DNA of 64,000 bases, from positions 29,957-93,956 of the forward strand of contig JBJXFF010000136.1 of assembly GCA_046153945.1 (NCBI GenBank), in the 5' to 3' direction. Below are positions 9,629 to 16,756 of the stretch, in pieces. Position 1 is the first letter of the stretch; the number at the start of each line of letters is the position of its first letter. Below the pieces are notes generated by a model. The model made no database searches. It saw nothing but the letters and a program-made list of their open reading frames with translations, and had not been told where the DNA came from. Source of the stretch: SXOA01 sp046153945 (lineage in GTDB: Bacteria > Planctomycetota > Planctomycetia > Pirellulales > Pirellulaceae). Position numbers and translations under genes: made by a program.

Positions 9629-10933
9629 CTAAGTGGTCCGCTCTGTCCCGATGGTGACCGGAAGGGCAATGCGGACCGTGGTCCCTTTGCCGGGTTCACT
9701 GGTGATTTGAATCGCTCCGCCGTGTTCCTGGATGGCGCGGCGACAGATGGCGAGTCCCAGCCCGGTTCCCTTGCCCTCTTCCTTGGTGGTGAAGAACGGC
9801 TCCATCACCCGCGGCAAGTGTTCCGGCGAGATTCCCACACCGGTGTCGGCGAACTCGATCACCACTGCCGGCCGCCCATTCTCCAGGAAGCCCTTGGTGA
9901 TCCGGAGCGACAGCGTGCCCCCTTCGCGCATGGCGTCCCCGGCGTTCGTGAGCAAGTTCAAAAAGACCTGCCGCAAGAGCTGACGGTCGGCCTGAATCAC
10001 CGGCACGTCCGGGGCGAGCTCCTGCACGACCTGGATGCGGTGGGTCCGCAGATTGTGCTGTACCAGCTCCAGTGTCTTGATCAGGTCATCGGCCAGGTCC
10101 ACAGTCGAGGCTTGCCGCTGGCCGCGCCGACTGAACTGCAAAAGGTTAGCCACCAGGCCGGCCATGCGGTCCACTTCCTGTTCGACAACCTCAAGCTGCC
10201 GTCGAGCCGGGTCTTCCGTGAGCATCTGGGTCAGAATAGATTCGACGCGCAGGCTGACGATCGCCAGAGGGTTGTTCAATTCATGGGCGATGCTGGCCGC
10301 CAGTTCTCCCACGGAGGCCAGTTTCGCGGCCTGCCAGAGCTGCTGGGTCATCACCTTCACTTCCTCGTTTTTTGCATGCAGTGCGGCAATCGCCCCTTCC
10401 AGCTGGCGGTTGCTTTCCTGCAGAGCGTTCTCGGCTCGCTTGCGCTCGGTGATGTCGCGAACAATTCCTACAAAGGCGCGGCGGTCCCCCAGTTGAGCCT
10501 CACTCACAGCCAGGTCCAAGGGAAAAATCGTTCCATCCTTACGACGCCCGACGACTTCACGGCCGATCCCAATGATCTTCCTTTGCCCGGTCTGGCGGTA
10601 GTTCCCTAGATAACCATCATGTTCCCGGCGGTAGGGCTCGGGCATGAGCATCCGAACATTCTGTCCGATCACTTCCCCAGCCGCATATCCGAAAATTCGC
10701 TCGGCAGCCGGGTTGAAGCTGTCCACGAGGCCGTACTCGTCAATGGTGATAACAGCATCGACGGCTGTTGCCAGTATGGCGTTGGTGCGGGCCTCGCTGT
10801 CGCGCAGGGCTTCTTCGGCGGGCTGGCCATCAAGGGCGCGCATAATCAGGTGCTTCGGTTTGCAAAAACGGGGATATCGCGCTGCCGCGTTTAATTCTAC
10901 TGTTCCCAAAGAGTTCGGCCTATCCTTCGCCAT
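9629..10933 (-). CDS. FixL-like haem-PAS sensor histidine kinase
   Basis: A soluble kinase: N-terminal PAS domain (about 45-165), short coiled coil, HisKA with phospho-acceptor His217 (SIAHELNNPLA), and HATPase_c with N-box (NLLTNAGDAM), G1 (DTGVGI) and G2 (GTGLGLA). The PAS region closely follows FixL: MPEPYRREHDGYL holds a histidine at 105, and IIGIGR an arginine at 125. From memory, the haem ligand His200 and oxygen-contacting Arg220 of Bradyrhizobium FixL are also 20 residues apart. An oxygen-sensing haem PAS is therefore likely. No membrane segment is seen. The ATG at 10933 was taken as the start; 10843 is possible. Confidence 0.88.
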   Translation of the reverse strand: MAKDRPNSLGTVELNAAARYPRFCKPKHLIMRALDGQPAEEALRDSEARTNAILATAVDAVITIDEYGLVDSFNPAAERIFGYAAGEVIGQNVRMLMPEPYRREHDGYLGNYRQTGQRKIIGIGREVVGRRKDGTIFPLDLAVSEAQLGDRRAFVGIVRDITERKRAENALQESNRQLEGAIAALHAKNEEVKVMTQQLWQAAKLASVGELAASIAHELNNPLAIVSLRVESILTQMLTEDPARRQLEVVEQEVDRMAGLVANLLQFSRRGQRQASTVDLADDLIKTLELVQHNLRTHRIQVVQELAPDVPVIQADRQLLRQVFLNLLTNAGDAMREGGTLSLRITKGFLENGRPAVVIEFADTGVGISPEHLPRVMEPFFTTKEEGKGTGLGLAICRRAIQEHGGAIQITSEPGKGTTVRIALPVTIGTERTT

Positions 10934-10953
10934 GCCTGTCGCCAAGGCTCCGA

Positions 10954-11415
10954 TTACTTCGCCCCGCCCGATTTGGCATGGTGCCGCAGCACTTTGTGGC
11001 AGTTGACGCAGTTGACCGTAAGCTGCGTAAACGCCAGGGTCACTCCTTCCACGTTGTCGTTGTCAGCCTGGCGGATCATCTCGTCGTTGATTTCGTCAAA
11101 CACTTGCAACTGACGCGTGTAAGCGGCATTGCGGCTGCGGACAAATGCCTCGAATTTGCCCAGCCCTTTCATCGCCCGGGCATTGTCGGCAATCTTGTCA
11201 AAGTCCTCTGCCGTGATGCCCGCCAGGATATTCTGCGAGTAGTCCAGCTTCTTCTTCATCCAGATGCTGGGGTTCTTATCATCGATTTTTCCCTCCGGCG
11301 GCCGGGCTTCCTTCGCTGGGGGCTTTTTGGCAACCGACACTTTGTCCTCAGCCGTGGCGATCGCCAGCGCCAGGACCGTTCCGACGAGGGTCAGGGAATA
11401 GAGAATCCGGTACAT
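10954..11415 (-). CDS. Exported c-type cytochrome, cytochrome c'-like
   Basis: A 153-residue protein with an N-terminal signal peptide, mostly helical, and a single haem-binding CVNCHK at 136-140, close to the C-terminus. One CxxCH near the end of a four-helix protein is the layout of class II cytochromes (cytochrome c'), which bind NO or CO or carry electrons in the periplasm. The start is fixed by AGGAGA 7 bases upstream of the ATG at 11415; longer frames are spurious. The kinase gene begins 20 bases downstream, so the cytochrome is first in a cytochrome-kinase-regulator run. It is a paralogue of the gene at 12734-13174. Confidence 0.75.
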   Translation of the reverse strand: MYRILYSLTLVGTVLALAIATAEDKVSVAKKPPAKEARPPEGKIDDKNPSIWMKKKLDYSQNILAGITAEDFDKIADNARAMKGLGKFEAFVRSRNAAYTRQLQVFDEINDEMIRQADNDNVEGVTLAFTQLTVNCVNCHKVLRHHAKSGGAK

Positions 11416-11477
11416 GCTTTCTCTCCTGGGAAGTATGCGAGCAACTGGGAATGTGAAGAAGGGCGCGCATTTCAATT

Positions 11478-11491
11478 GCACATCGTGCGCC
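11478..11491 (-). promoter_or_regulatory. Possible -24/-12 (sigma-54) promoter for the cytochrome/kinase operon
   Basis: On the minus strand, GGCGCACGATGTGC has the GG-N10-GC spacing of a sigma-54 promoter, with the -12 GC at 11478-11479. Agreement with the full consensus is only partial. Transcription would begin about 50 bases before the cytochrome ATG at 11415. It overlaps a GTGCG-C-CGCAC palindrome, so the match may be coincidental. Confidence 0.35.
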
Positions 11492-11591
11492 GCACTCGGC
11501 TCAGGTGCTGCCGCGGCTTTCTCTGGGTCCGTGGCGGCTTACGCGCGCGGTTCTCGCGTCGCCGCGCGCGCCAAAGCGTGCGAATCCGCAC
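11485..11591. promoter_or_regulatory. Two GTGCG/CGCAC dyads, candidate activator sites
   Basis: GTGCG-C-CGCAC at 11485-11495 and GTGCG-AATC-CGCAC at 11578-11591 lie between the divergent operons, upstream of the -24/-12 site at 11622. NtrC-type activators bind dyads at such distances. The spacers differ (1 and 4 bases), so a common protein is not assured. Confidence 0.35.
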
Positions 11592-11621
11592 ACAAAAGTC
11601 TCATTACCGGCAGAAACGGTG

Positions 11622-11636
11622 TGGTACGCCGGTTGC
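11622..11636 (+). promoter_or_regulatory. Sigma-54 (-24/-12) promoter of the usp-hemerythrin-cytochrome operon
   Basis: TGGTACG-N4-TTGC, one mismatch from the sigma-54 consensus TGGCACG-N4-TTGC, with GG at 11623-11624 and GC at 11635-11636 and the required 10-base spacing. The predicted start of transcription is near 11648, about 73 bases before the ATG at 11721. The NtrC-type activator gene two genes away makes this a plausible target. The rest of 11416-11720 holds no gene. Confidence 0.65.
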
Positions 11637-11720
11637 GTTAGTGCAATTCAACTTCTGATCTGGATATTGTGCTCCCTCCGCATCCGATCTATTGAAACTT
11701 CCTTTGACAGGAACACTCCC

Positions 11721-12164
11721 ATGAAACTCCGCCGCATCCTGGTTCCAATCGATTTCTCCCCTGGTAGCGAGGCTGCCCTGGAAATGGCGACATCAATAGC
11801 CCGCGACAGCGGCGGAACTCTGATCCTCGCCCATGTGGAAGTCATTCCCCTCTCGGCTGGCGGCGGCGAATATCTTTATGCCCTGCCGGAGCCGCCCACC
11901 GAGGAGCTCCTCGCCAGGCTGAATGCGGTTGTTTTGCCGGATGCGAACATTCCCGTGGAACGTCGGCTGCTTGCGGGCGATCCGGCGGATGCCATCATCC
12001 GCCTGGCCCAGACCGAGGACGTGGACATGATCGTGATGGGAACTCACGGCCGTCGGGGTCTGACGCGTTTGCTCATGGGGAGCGTCGCGGAGGTCGTTGT
12101 CCGCGCGGCTCCTTGCCCGGTGTTGACGGTCAAGCAGCCGGCCCATGCGGTGGCCCAGAAGTGA
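11721..12164 (+). CDS. Universal stress protein (UspA family)
   Basis: A single-domain Usp of 147 residues, the usual family length. It begins KLRRILVPIDFS, the first strand of the Rossmann-like fold. MGTHGRRGLTRLLMGSVAE carries the G-x2-G-x9-G(S/T) ATP-binding pattern, so this is probably the nucleotide-binding subclass. The ATG at 11721 is preceded by AGGAA; the longer frame from 11505 would add non-family residues. It is the first gene of a three-gene run with the hemerythrin-like protein and a cytochrome, which links it to redox or oxygen stress. Confidence 0.9.
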   Translation: MKLRRILVPIDFSPGSEAALEMATSIARDSGGTLILAHVEVIPLSAGGGEYLYALPEPPTEELLARLNAVVLPDANIPVERRLLAGDPADAIIRLAQTEDVDMIVMGTHGRRGLTRLLMGSVAEVVVRAAPCPVLTVKQPAHAVAQK

Positions 12165-12209
12165 ATGTCCTGCACCTCATTCAGGTTGCCTGCTGGATGG
12201 AGAATCGCC

Positions 12210-12677
12210 ATGAACGAAGACGACGACTGCCGCACCTATGTCGAACATTTGCGGCTCGAACATTCTCACATCAACCATTCCCTGGAGGAGTTGCAGCAAC
12301 TGCTTGCGAATGAATCCCAGTGGAATAAGGAAATTCCCACCCCCGCGTTGCCGGCCCGTCTGATTCAACTGCGGGAACTACTCGTTCACCACTTCCGAGA
12401 AGAGGAAGAAGGTGGATGCCTGGAGGAGGCCCAGTCCCGCTCTCCCAATCTGTCGGCAGGTGTTCGGACTCTGCTGGCCGAACATGCCAGTTTGCTGTCG
12501 GCACTCGACCGAATGATTGCGAAGGCGGAGGTGCTGGCCGGCCAACCCGGCTACTTGCACATCCTGCAAGTGGAATTCCGCGGACTTCTGCAACAACTGC
12601 ACGCTCACGAGGCGGAAGAGAACCGAATTCTGCTGTTTGGCTTTGGTTCTCCCGCGATGGATGCGTTGTCCACCTGA
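12210..12677 (+). CDS. Hemerythrin-like HHE-domain protein
   Basis: A cytoplasmic protein of 155 residues with no signal peptide. The four-helix bundle carries histidines and acids in the HHE order: His20/His23 in the first helix, HHFREEEE (His60, His61, Glu65) in the second, AEH (His92) in the third, and HAHEAEENR (His131, His133, Glu137) in the fourth. This binds a di-iron centre that senses or stores O2 or NO. The start at 12210 is chosen for GGAG 8 bases upstream. It lies 45 bases after the usp gene and shares its promoter region. Confidence 0.85.
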   Translation: MNEDDDCRTYVEHLRLEHSHINHSLEELQQLLANESQWNKEIPTPALPARLIQLRELLVHHFREEEEGGCLEEAQSRSPNLSAGVRTLLAEHASLLSALDRMIAKAEVLAGQPGYLHILQVEFRGLLQQLHAHEAEENRILLFGFGSPAMDALST

Positions 12678-12733
12678 GCAAGACCCTTACCAGTGCCAGT
12701 GAACATGGTCGTTTCTAACTTCGGAGAAAACAC

Positions 12734-13174
12734 ATGCGTCAGACTTCCTTGATCGGCTGCTGGCTCGTCGGCAGCTTGCTATTGGGAAACTTGCTTTCCG
12801 GCTCCCTGCAAGCCCAAGACAATGTCGCCGTATTCATGCAGGCCAAACTCAAACATTCGCAGCAGGTGCTGAAAGGACTGGCCATTGAGGACTTTGACTT
12901 GATCGCCAAAAACTCCCAGGCGATGAGCCTGTTGTGCGAAGATGAACTCTGGATGGTGCTGCAAACGCCCGAGTATCGTGCGCGAAGCGCCGAGTTCCAA
13001 CGCAGCGTGGAAGCCGTTACGGAAGCCGCCAAGAAGAAGAACCTGGAAGCGGCGGCCCTCGGCTATGTCGACGTGACCCTGAAGTGTGTGAACTGCCACA
13101 AGTATGTGCGGAAAGCGAGAATGGCCCGGCTGGAAGAATTTCCCTTACTGAAGCTTGCGCCCACACCTCAATGA
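12734..13174 (+). CDS. Exported c-type cytochrome, paralogue of the 10954-11415 protein
   Basis: A 146-residue helical protein with an N-terminal signal peptide (core about 5-25) and one CVNCHK at 118-122. It shares KLxxSQxxLxGxxxEDFDxIAxNxxAM with the protein at 10954-11415 as well as the haem motif. The ATG at 12734 follows GGAGAAAACAC. It ends the usp-hemerythrin-cytochrome run, so the two paralogous cytochromes sit on opposite arms of the divergent block. A periplasmic gas-binding or electron-carrier role is inferred from the class II cytochrome layout. Confidence 0.75.
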   Translation: MRQTSLIGCWLVGSLLLGNLLSGSLQAQDNVAVFMQAKLKHSQQVLKGLAIEDFDLIAKNSQAMSLLCEDELWMVLQTPEYRARSAEFQRSVEAVTEAAKKKNLEAAALGYVDVTLKCVNCHKYVRKARMARLEEFPLLKLAPTPQ

Positions 13175-13187
13175 CTGCAGGTGGGGA

Positions 13188-14495
13188 CTACTTCCCTTCG
13201 GGTGGAAACGCGGACGTCTCCTCCGGTACCACAGCCGGCGCCGATCTCCCGGTCGGCGGAGCTGCCAGCGGGCCGTTGAGGAAGACCACATTGACATTCA
13301 TCTCCGGTTTGAGATAGACCCCTTCCTCATCGGCGGGGACGGTTACCTTCACGCGGACGGGGACGGCACCCTTGGCCCGGTCGGCAATTGGCATGAGCCG
13401 CGAGACGACTCCTTTGTATTCCCGCTTGGGCCAGGCTTTGGCGATGATGGTGCAGCGCTGGCCGACGTGAATGACGGCGACATCCCGCTCGGGAATGTTA
13501 AGGTCCACTTCCAAGTCGGAAAGGTCCGCCATTTCGCAGAGGCTGGTGGAGCCCTGCTGGGCGATGGGGTTGACGTTGTTTCCTTTCTCAGCGTTCTTAC
13601 GCAGGATGGTCCCTTTGATGGGGGCCACGATGCGGCAGTTGTCGAGCTTCCATTTCGCCTTGTCAACGTCCGCCTTGGCCTGGTCCCAGTCCCCCTTGGC
13701 CGCATCGAGCCGTTCCTGGCGGGCGGCGGTTTTCATCAGTTCGTTGGCGAATTCCAACTGCTTCCGTTTTTTGAGGGCGACCTGCAATTTGCTTTCGATC
13801 TCTTCCAGTTCTTGCTTGGTAACGTTGCCGCTTTTGCGGAGAGATTCCTTGCGGTCAAAGTCCTGCTGAATCTGTTTGATCTGCTCGGCAACTTCGTCAA
13901 TCTGGGCCTGCGTCTGGTCAACTTCGAGCTGCATATCGCCGAGCCGTCGCTTGGCCTCGCGCCAGCGCGCAGCCGCGGCTTGTTCGGTGGCGACGGCACG
14001 GTCGAGGTCGTATTGGTATTCTTTGCTCTCGATGACCGCCAGCAAGTCTCCCTCATTAAATCGCTTTCCCTCTTCGATATAGAGTTCCACGATCATCCCG
14101 CTCACTTTGGGGCTGACGAGGCTTTGATGGGCGGGGATGATGTAGCCGTTGGATTCCAGGGCGATGGCACCCTTGGGAGTTGCCGAAGGGGCTGGGCTGG
14201 CGGGAGCAGCTTGGGAGGAATCGGAAGTAGGCTTGGACGGCTGTTCTTTGGCGGTCTTCTTTTCGCCCGCTGCTTGGCTGTTTTCTCGCCGAGATTCGAT
14301 CGCCTGATACGCCAGCCAGCCGCAAACACTGAGCACCAGGACGCCAAAACACCAGGCGACGGCTGTCCGAAAGTAGCTCGTCCCGTCCGGAATCCGCGAC
14401 AGCCGCAGGGAGCGGACCCGGTCCTGCAACTGGGCGTTTTCCGCGCGAGGGACCGGCGCGGCAGGGGGTGGAGAAGGTGATGTGGCTTGACTCAC
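13188..14495 (-). CDS. HlyD/MacA-type membrane fusion (efflux adaptor) protein
   Basis: A 435-residue periplasmic adaptor: disordered N-terminus, one membrane helix (about 45-62), an Ala/Pro/Ser-rich linker, a first half of a lipoyl/barrel-sandwich domain (SLVSPKVSGMIVELYIEEGK), a long coiled-coil hairpin (about 165-280), the second lipoyl half (RIVAPIKGTILRKNAEKGN), and beta-barrel domains. It would bridge an inner-membrane ABC or RND pump to an outer-membrane channel. No permease or TolC is beside it. The nearest ABC ATPase of matching type is at 7353-8045. It converges on the cytochrome gene with 13 bases between stops. Confidence 0.85.
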   Translation of the reverse strand: MSQATSPSPPPAAPVPRAENAQLQDRVRSLRLSRIPDGTSYFRTAVAWCFGVLVLSVCGWLAYQAIESRRENSQAAGEKKTAKEQPSKPTSDSSQAAPASPAPSATPKGAIALESNGYIIPAHQSLVSPKVSGMIVELYIEEGKRFNEGDLLAVIESKEYQYDLDRAVATEQAAAARWREAKRRLGDMQLEVDQTQAQIDEVAEQIKQIQQDFDRKESLRKSGNVTKQELEEIESKLQVALKKRKQLEFANELMKTAARQERLDAAKGDWDQAKADVDKAKWKLDNCRIVAPIKGTILRKNAEKGNNVNPIAQQGSTSLCEMADLSDLEVDLNIPERDVAVIHVGQRCTIIAKAWPKREYKGVVSRLMPIADRAKGAVPVRVKVTVPADEEGVYLKPEMNVNVVFLNGPLAAPPTGRSAPAVVPEETSAFPPEGK

Positions 14496-14621
14496 AAGTA
14501 GGCCCGGCTGGAACAGCGATGGAAATTTGGGAGGGCTCTTCTATTATAGTAGCCGCCGCGGCCCAAGTGCGGGTGCATAGCCCCGATTGCCCGCTCACCG
14601 GCTGGCCGCGACAATCGCGGA

Positions 14622-15065
14622 ATGACCGAGACGGCTCCTCCCCAGACTTTCCGCACCACCCGCCGCGTGGAATTTAGCGATACCGATGCGGCTGGCATCG
14701 CCCATTTCACGGCATTTTTCCGGCATATGGAACAGGCGGAGCATGAGTTGCTCCGGACCGTCGGCCTGAGCGTCTTCATGCCGGTGGACGGCCAGGAAAT
14801 CACCTGGCCCCGGGTCAGTTCCAAATGCGACTTCCGCTCGATGGCGAAGTTTGAGGAAGTGCTGGAAATCGCCGTCAGCATTTCGCGCCTGGGCGAAAAG
14901 AGCGTCACCTGGTCCTTCCGCTTCACCATCGGCCCCCGCGATGTTGCCTCCGGCGAGATCACCGCCGTCTGCTGCCGGGTGAACCCCGACGGCACACTCA
15001 CATCCACCCCCATCCCACCGCCATTCCTCACCAAACTCCGCCCCTTCCTGTCCCCTGTCTCCTGA
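14622..15065 (+). CDS. Acyl-CoA thioesterase, 4HBT (YbgC/FadM-like)
   Basis: A single hotdog domain of 147 residues. The active-site segment VEFSDTDAAGIAHF follows the 4HBT pattern F-x-D-T-D-x-x-G-x-x-(H/Y), with the catalytic Asp in SDTD. It would hydrolyse thioester substrates in the cytoplasm. The last residues (PFLSPVS) and the stop are encoded by a 7-bp tandem repeat that runs on to the next gene, so the natural C-terminus may have been altered. It is followed by the toroid gene on the same strand after 22 bases. Confidence 0.8.
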   Translation: MTETAPPQTFRTTRRVEFSDTDAAGIAHFTAFFRHMEQAEHELLRTVGLSVFMPVDGQEITWPRVSSKCDFRSMAKFEEVLEIAVSISRLGEKSVTWSFRFTIGPRDVASGEITAVCCRVNPDGTLTSTPIPPPFLTKLRPFLSPVS

Positions 15066-15087
15066 CCCCTGACCCCTGTCCCCTCCC
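15044..15087. repeat. Degenerate 7-bp tandem repeat (CCCCTGA/CCCCTGT type)
   Basis: About six heptamer units of the form (A/T)CCCCTG run from inside the thioesterase 3' end to the base before the TTG start of the next gene. They take the place of a normal ribosome binding site. Similar units occur at 38997, 42618, 54554 and 62761. Confidence 0.75.
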
Positions 15088-16044
15088 TTGTCCTACCTCG
15101 AAGACCTCACCGTCCGCCTCTCCCGCGGCATCGCCGAACTGCCGGAGGAATTCCGTGCGCGGCAGGTGAATTATCTGCTGGGGGCTCAGCGGGAGGATGG
15201 CGGCTTTGCGGGGCGCGAGGGGGGAAGCGATTTGTACTACACCGGCTTTGCCCTCCGGTCGCTGGCCATGCTGGGGGAACTGTATGGCGAGCCGGCGGAG
15301 CGAGCGGCGAAGTTCCTCCGCTCGCGGATGAGCGGCCAGGAATCGATCGTCGATTTTCTCTCCCTCATCTACGGAGGCTCGCTCCTGCAATCGGCCGCGG
15401 GGATCGATATTTTCGAGCAGGCCGCGGCAACCTGGCGTGACTCCATCGCCGGGGCGCTCGACAATCTCCGCCGCGAAGACGGAGGCTATGCCAAAGGGGC
15501 CGAAGGGAATGCCAGCAGCACCTACCACACGTTCTTGGTCCTGCTGGTGCTGGAGCTCATCGGCAAGCAGCCCCCCGAGCCGCAGAAAATCATTTCCTTC
15601 CTCAACTCTCAGCAGGCGGAAGAAGGGGGCTTTCGCGAAATCCGGGCCAGCAAACGAGCCGGCACCAATCCCACCGCTGCCGCCATTGGCACGCTCCGGA
15701 TTTTGGGAGCGCTAAACCAACCGACGCGCGAAGAGACCATCGACTTCCTCGCCGAGATGCAGACCGACGAAGGAGGGCTTCGGGCGAACACCCGCATTCC
15801 CATCGCCGATCTGCTCAGCACGTTCACCGGTGTATTGACGCTGCAGGATCTCGGCGGCGACCAGGAAATCGACCTCGCCGAAGCGAAGAAATTCGTACAA
15901 TCACTCAGCAGGGACGAAGGTGGCTTCCACGGCGCAATCTGGGACATGGCCCACGACGTGGAATACAGCTTCTACGGCCTGGGCTGCATGGGGCTGCTCG
16001 CCAATCCCAAATCCGAAATCCCAAATCCGAAATCTGCAATCTGA
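15088..16044 (+). CDS. Alpha/alpha-toroid protein (prenyltransferase/squalene-oxidase repeats)
   Basis: A 318-residue soluble protein with five QxxDGGF-type repeats: QREDGGFAG, LRREDGGYAK, QQAEEGGFRE, MQTDEGGLRA and LSRDEGGFHG. This is the repeat pattern of geranylgeranyl-transferase beta subunits and related alpha/alpha barrels. The zinc ligands and catalytic acids of true prenyltransferases could not be confirmed, and no alpha subunit is present. The start is a TTG at 15088 directly after a heptamer repeat, so it is uncertain. The C-terminal NPKSEIPNPKSAI is itself encoded by another heptamer array. It is followed closely by an ABC ATPase. Confidence 0.75.
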   Translation: MSYLEDLTVRLSRGIAELPEEFRARQVNYLLGAQREDGGFAGREGGSDLYYTGFALRSLAMLGELYGEPAERAAKFLRSRMSGQESIVDFLSLIYGGSLLQSAAGIDIFEQAAATWRDSIAGALDNLRREDGGYAKGAEGNASSTYHTFLVLLVLELIGKQPPEPQKIISFLNSQQAEEGGFREIRASKRAGTNPTAAAIGTLRILGALNQPTREETIDFLAEMQTDEGGLRANTRIPIADLLSTFTGVLTLQDLGGDQEIDLAEAKKFVQSLSRDEGGFHGAIWDMAHDVEYSFYGLGCMGLLANPKSEIPNPKSAI

Positions 16045-16063
16045 CTTCTGCAATCTGCAATCA
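16001..16063. repeat. Degenerate 7-bp tandem repeat (AAATCCG/CAATCTG type)
   Basis: Nine units with a strict 7-base period (CCCAAAT, CCGAAAT, CTGCAAT, CTGACTT variants). It covers the last 14 codons and stop of the toroid gene and ends one base before the ATG of the ABC gene at 16065. Confidence 0.8.
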
Positions 16064-16064
16064 A

Positions 16065-16739
16065 ATGCCCGATCTTGTCGTCGACAACGTCTCCAAATCC
16101 TTCCCCACTCGCAGCGAACCGCTGGTGGTGCTGCGAGAAGTTTCGCTCGCGCTCTCGGCCGGAGAAAATGCCGCCATCCTGGGGCCCAGCGGCTCGGGAA
16201 AGAGCACGCTCCTGCACATTCTCGGGGCGCTCGACGGACCGACGAGCGGCACCGTCACTCTCCGGGGCCAGAATCCGTTTGCACTCGATGAGCCGGGGCT
16301 GGCGAAGTTCCGCAACCACAACTTGGGCTTCATCTTTCAGGACCATCATCTGTTGCCGCAATTGACGGTCTTGGAAAACGTGCTCATTCCCGCACTTGCC
16401 GAAGGGAGGCCGACAAGCGAGCAAGTGCAGCGGGCCAAGGACCTGATTGAGCGAGTCGGCCTGACGGAGCGAGCCGAACATCGTCCCGCCGAACTCTCCG
16501 GCGGCGAGCGCCAACGCGCCGGCGTCGCCCGCGCCCTGCTGCTGAAGCCCCTCTTGCTCCTCGCCGACGAACCGACCGGCAACCTCGACCGCACCACCGC
16601 CACCGCCATCGGCAGCTTGCTGCTGAGCCTGCAAAAGGAGGAGCAGACGATCCTGCTCGTCGTCACCCATAGCCAGGAACTCGCCGCACTGATGCAAAAG
16701 CGCTATCAACTCGACGATGGTCGGCTGAAGGAGGCGTAA
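16065..16739 (+). CDS. ABC transporter ATPase, LolD-like
   Basis: A 224-residue nucleotide-binding domain with Walker A GPSGSGKS, Q-loop FIFQDHHLLPQLTVLENV, signature LSGGERQR, Walker B LLLADEPTGNLD and switch histidine LVVTHS. The HHLLPQLTVLENV stretch is characteristic of LolD, the ATPase of the lipoprotein-releasing LolCDE complex; MacB is the alternative. No LolC/E permease lies next to it: the upstream gene is a toroid protein and the downstream gene a convergent DUF1501. A heptamer repeat stands where the ribosome binding site should be. Confidence 0.9.
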   Translation: MPDLVVDNVSKSFPTRSEPLVVLREVSLALSAGENAAILGPSGSGKSTLLHILGALDGPTSGTVTLRGQNPFALDEPGLAKFRNHNLGFIFQDHHLLPQLTVLENVLIPALAEGRPTSEQVQRAKDLIERVGLTERAEHRPAELSGGERQRAGVARALLLKPLLLLADEPTGNLDRTTATAIGSLLLSLQKEEQTILLVVTHSQELAALMQKRYQLDDGRLKEA

Positions 16740-16756
16740 GCAGACCTCGCAGTCTG

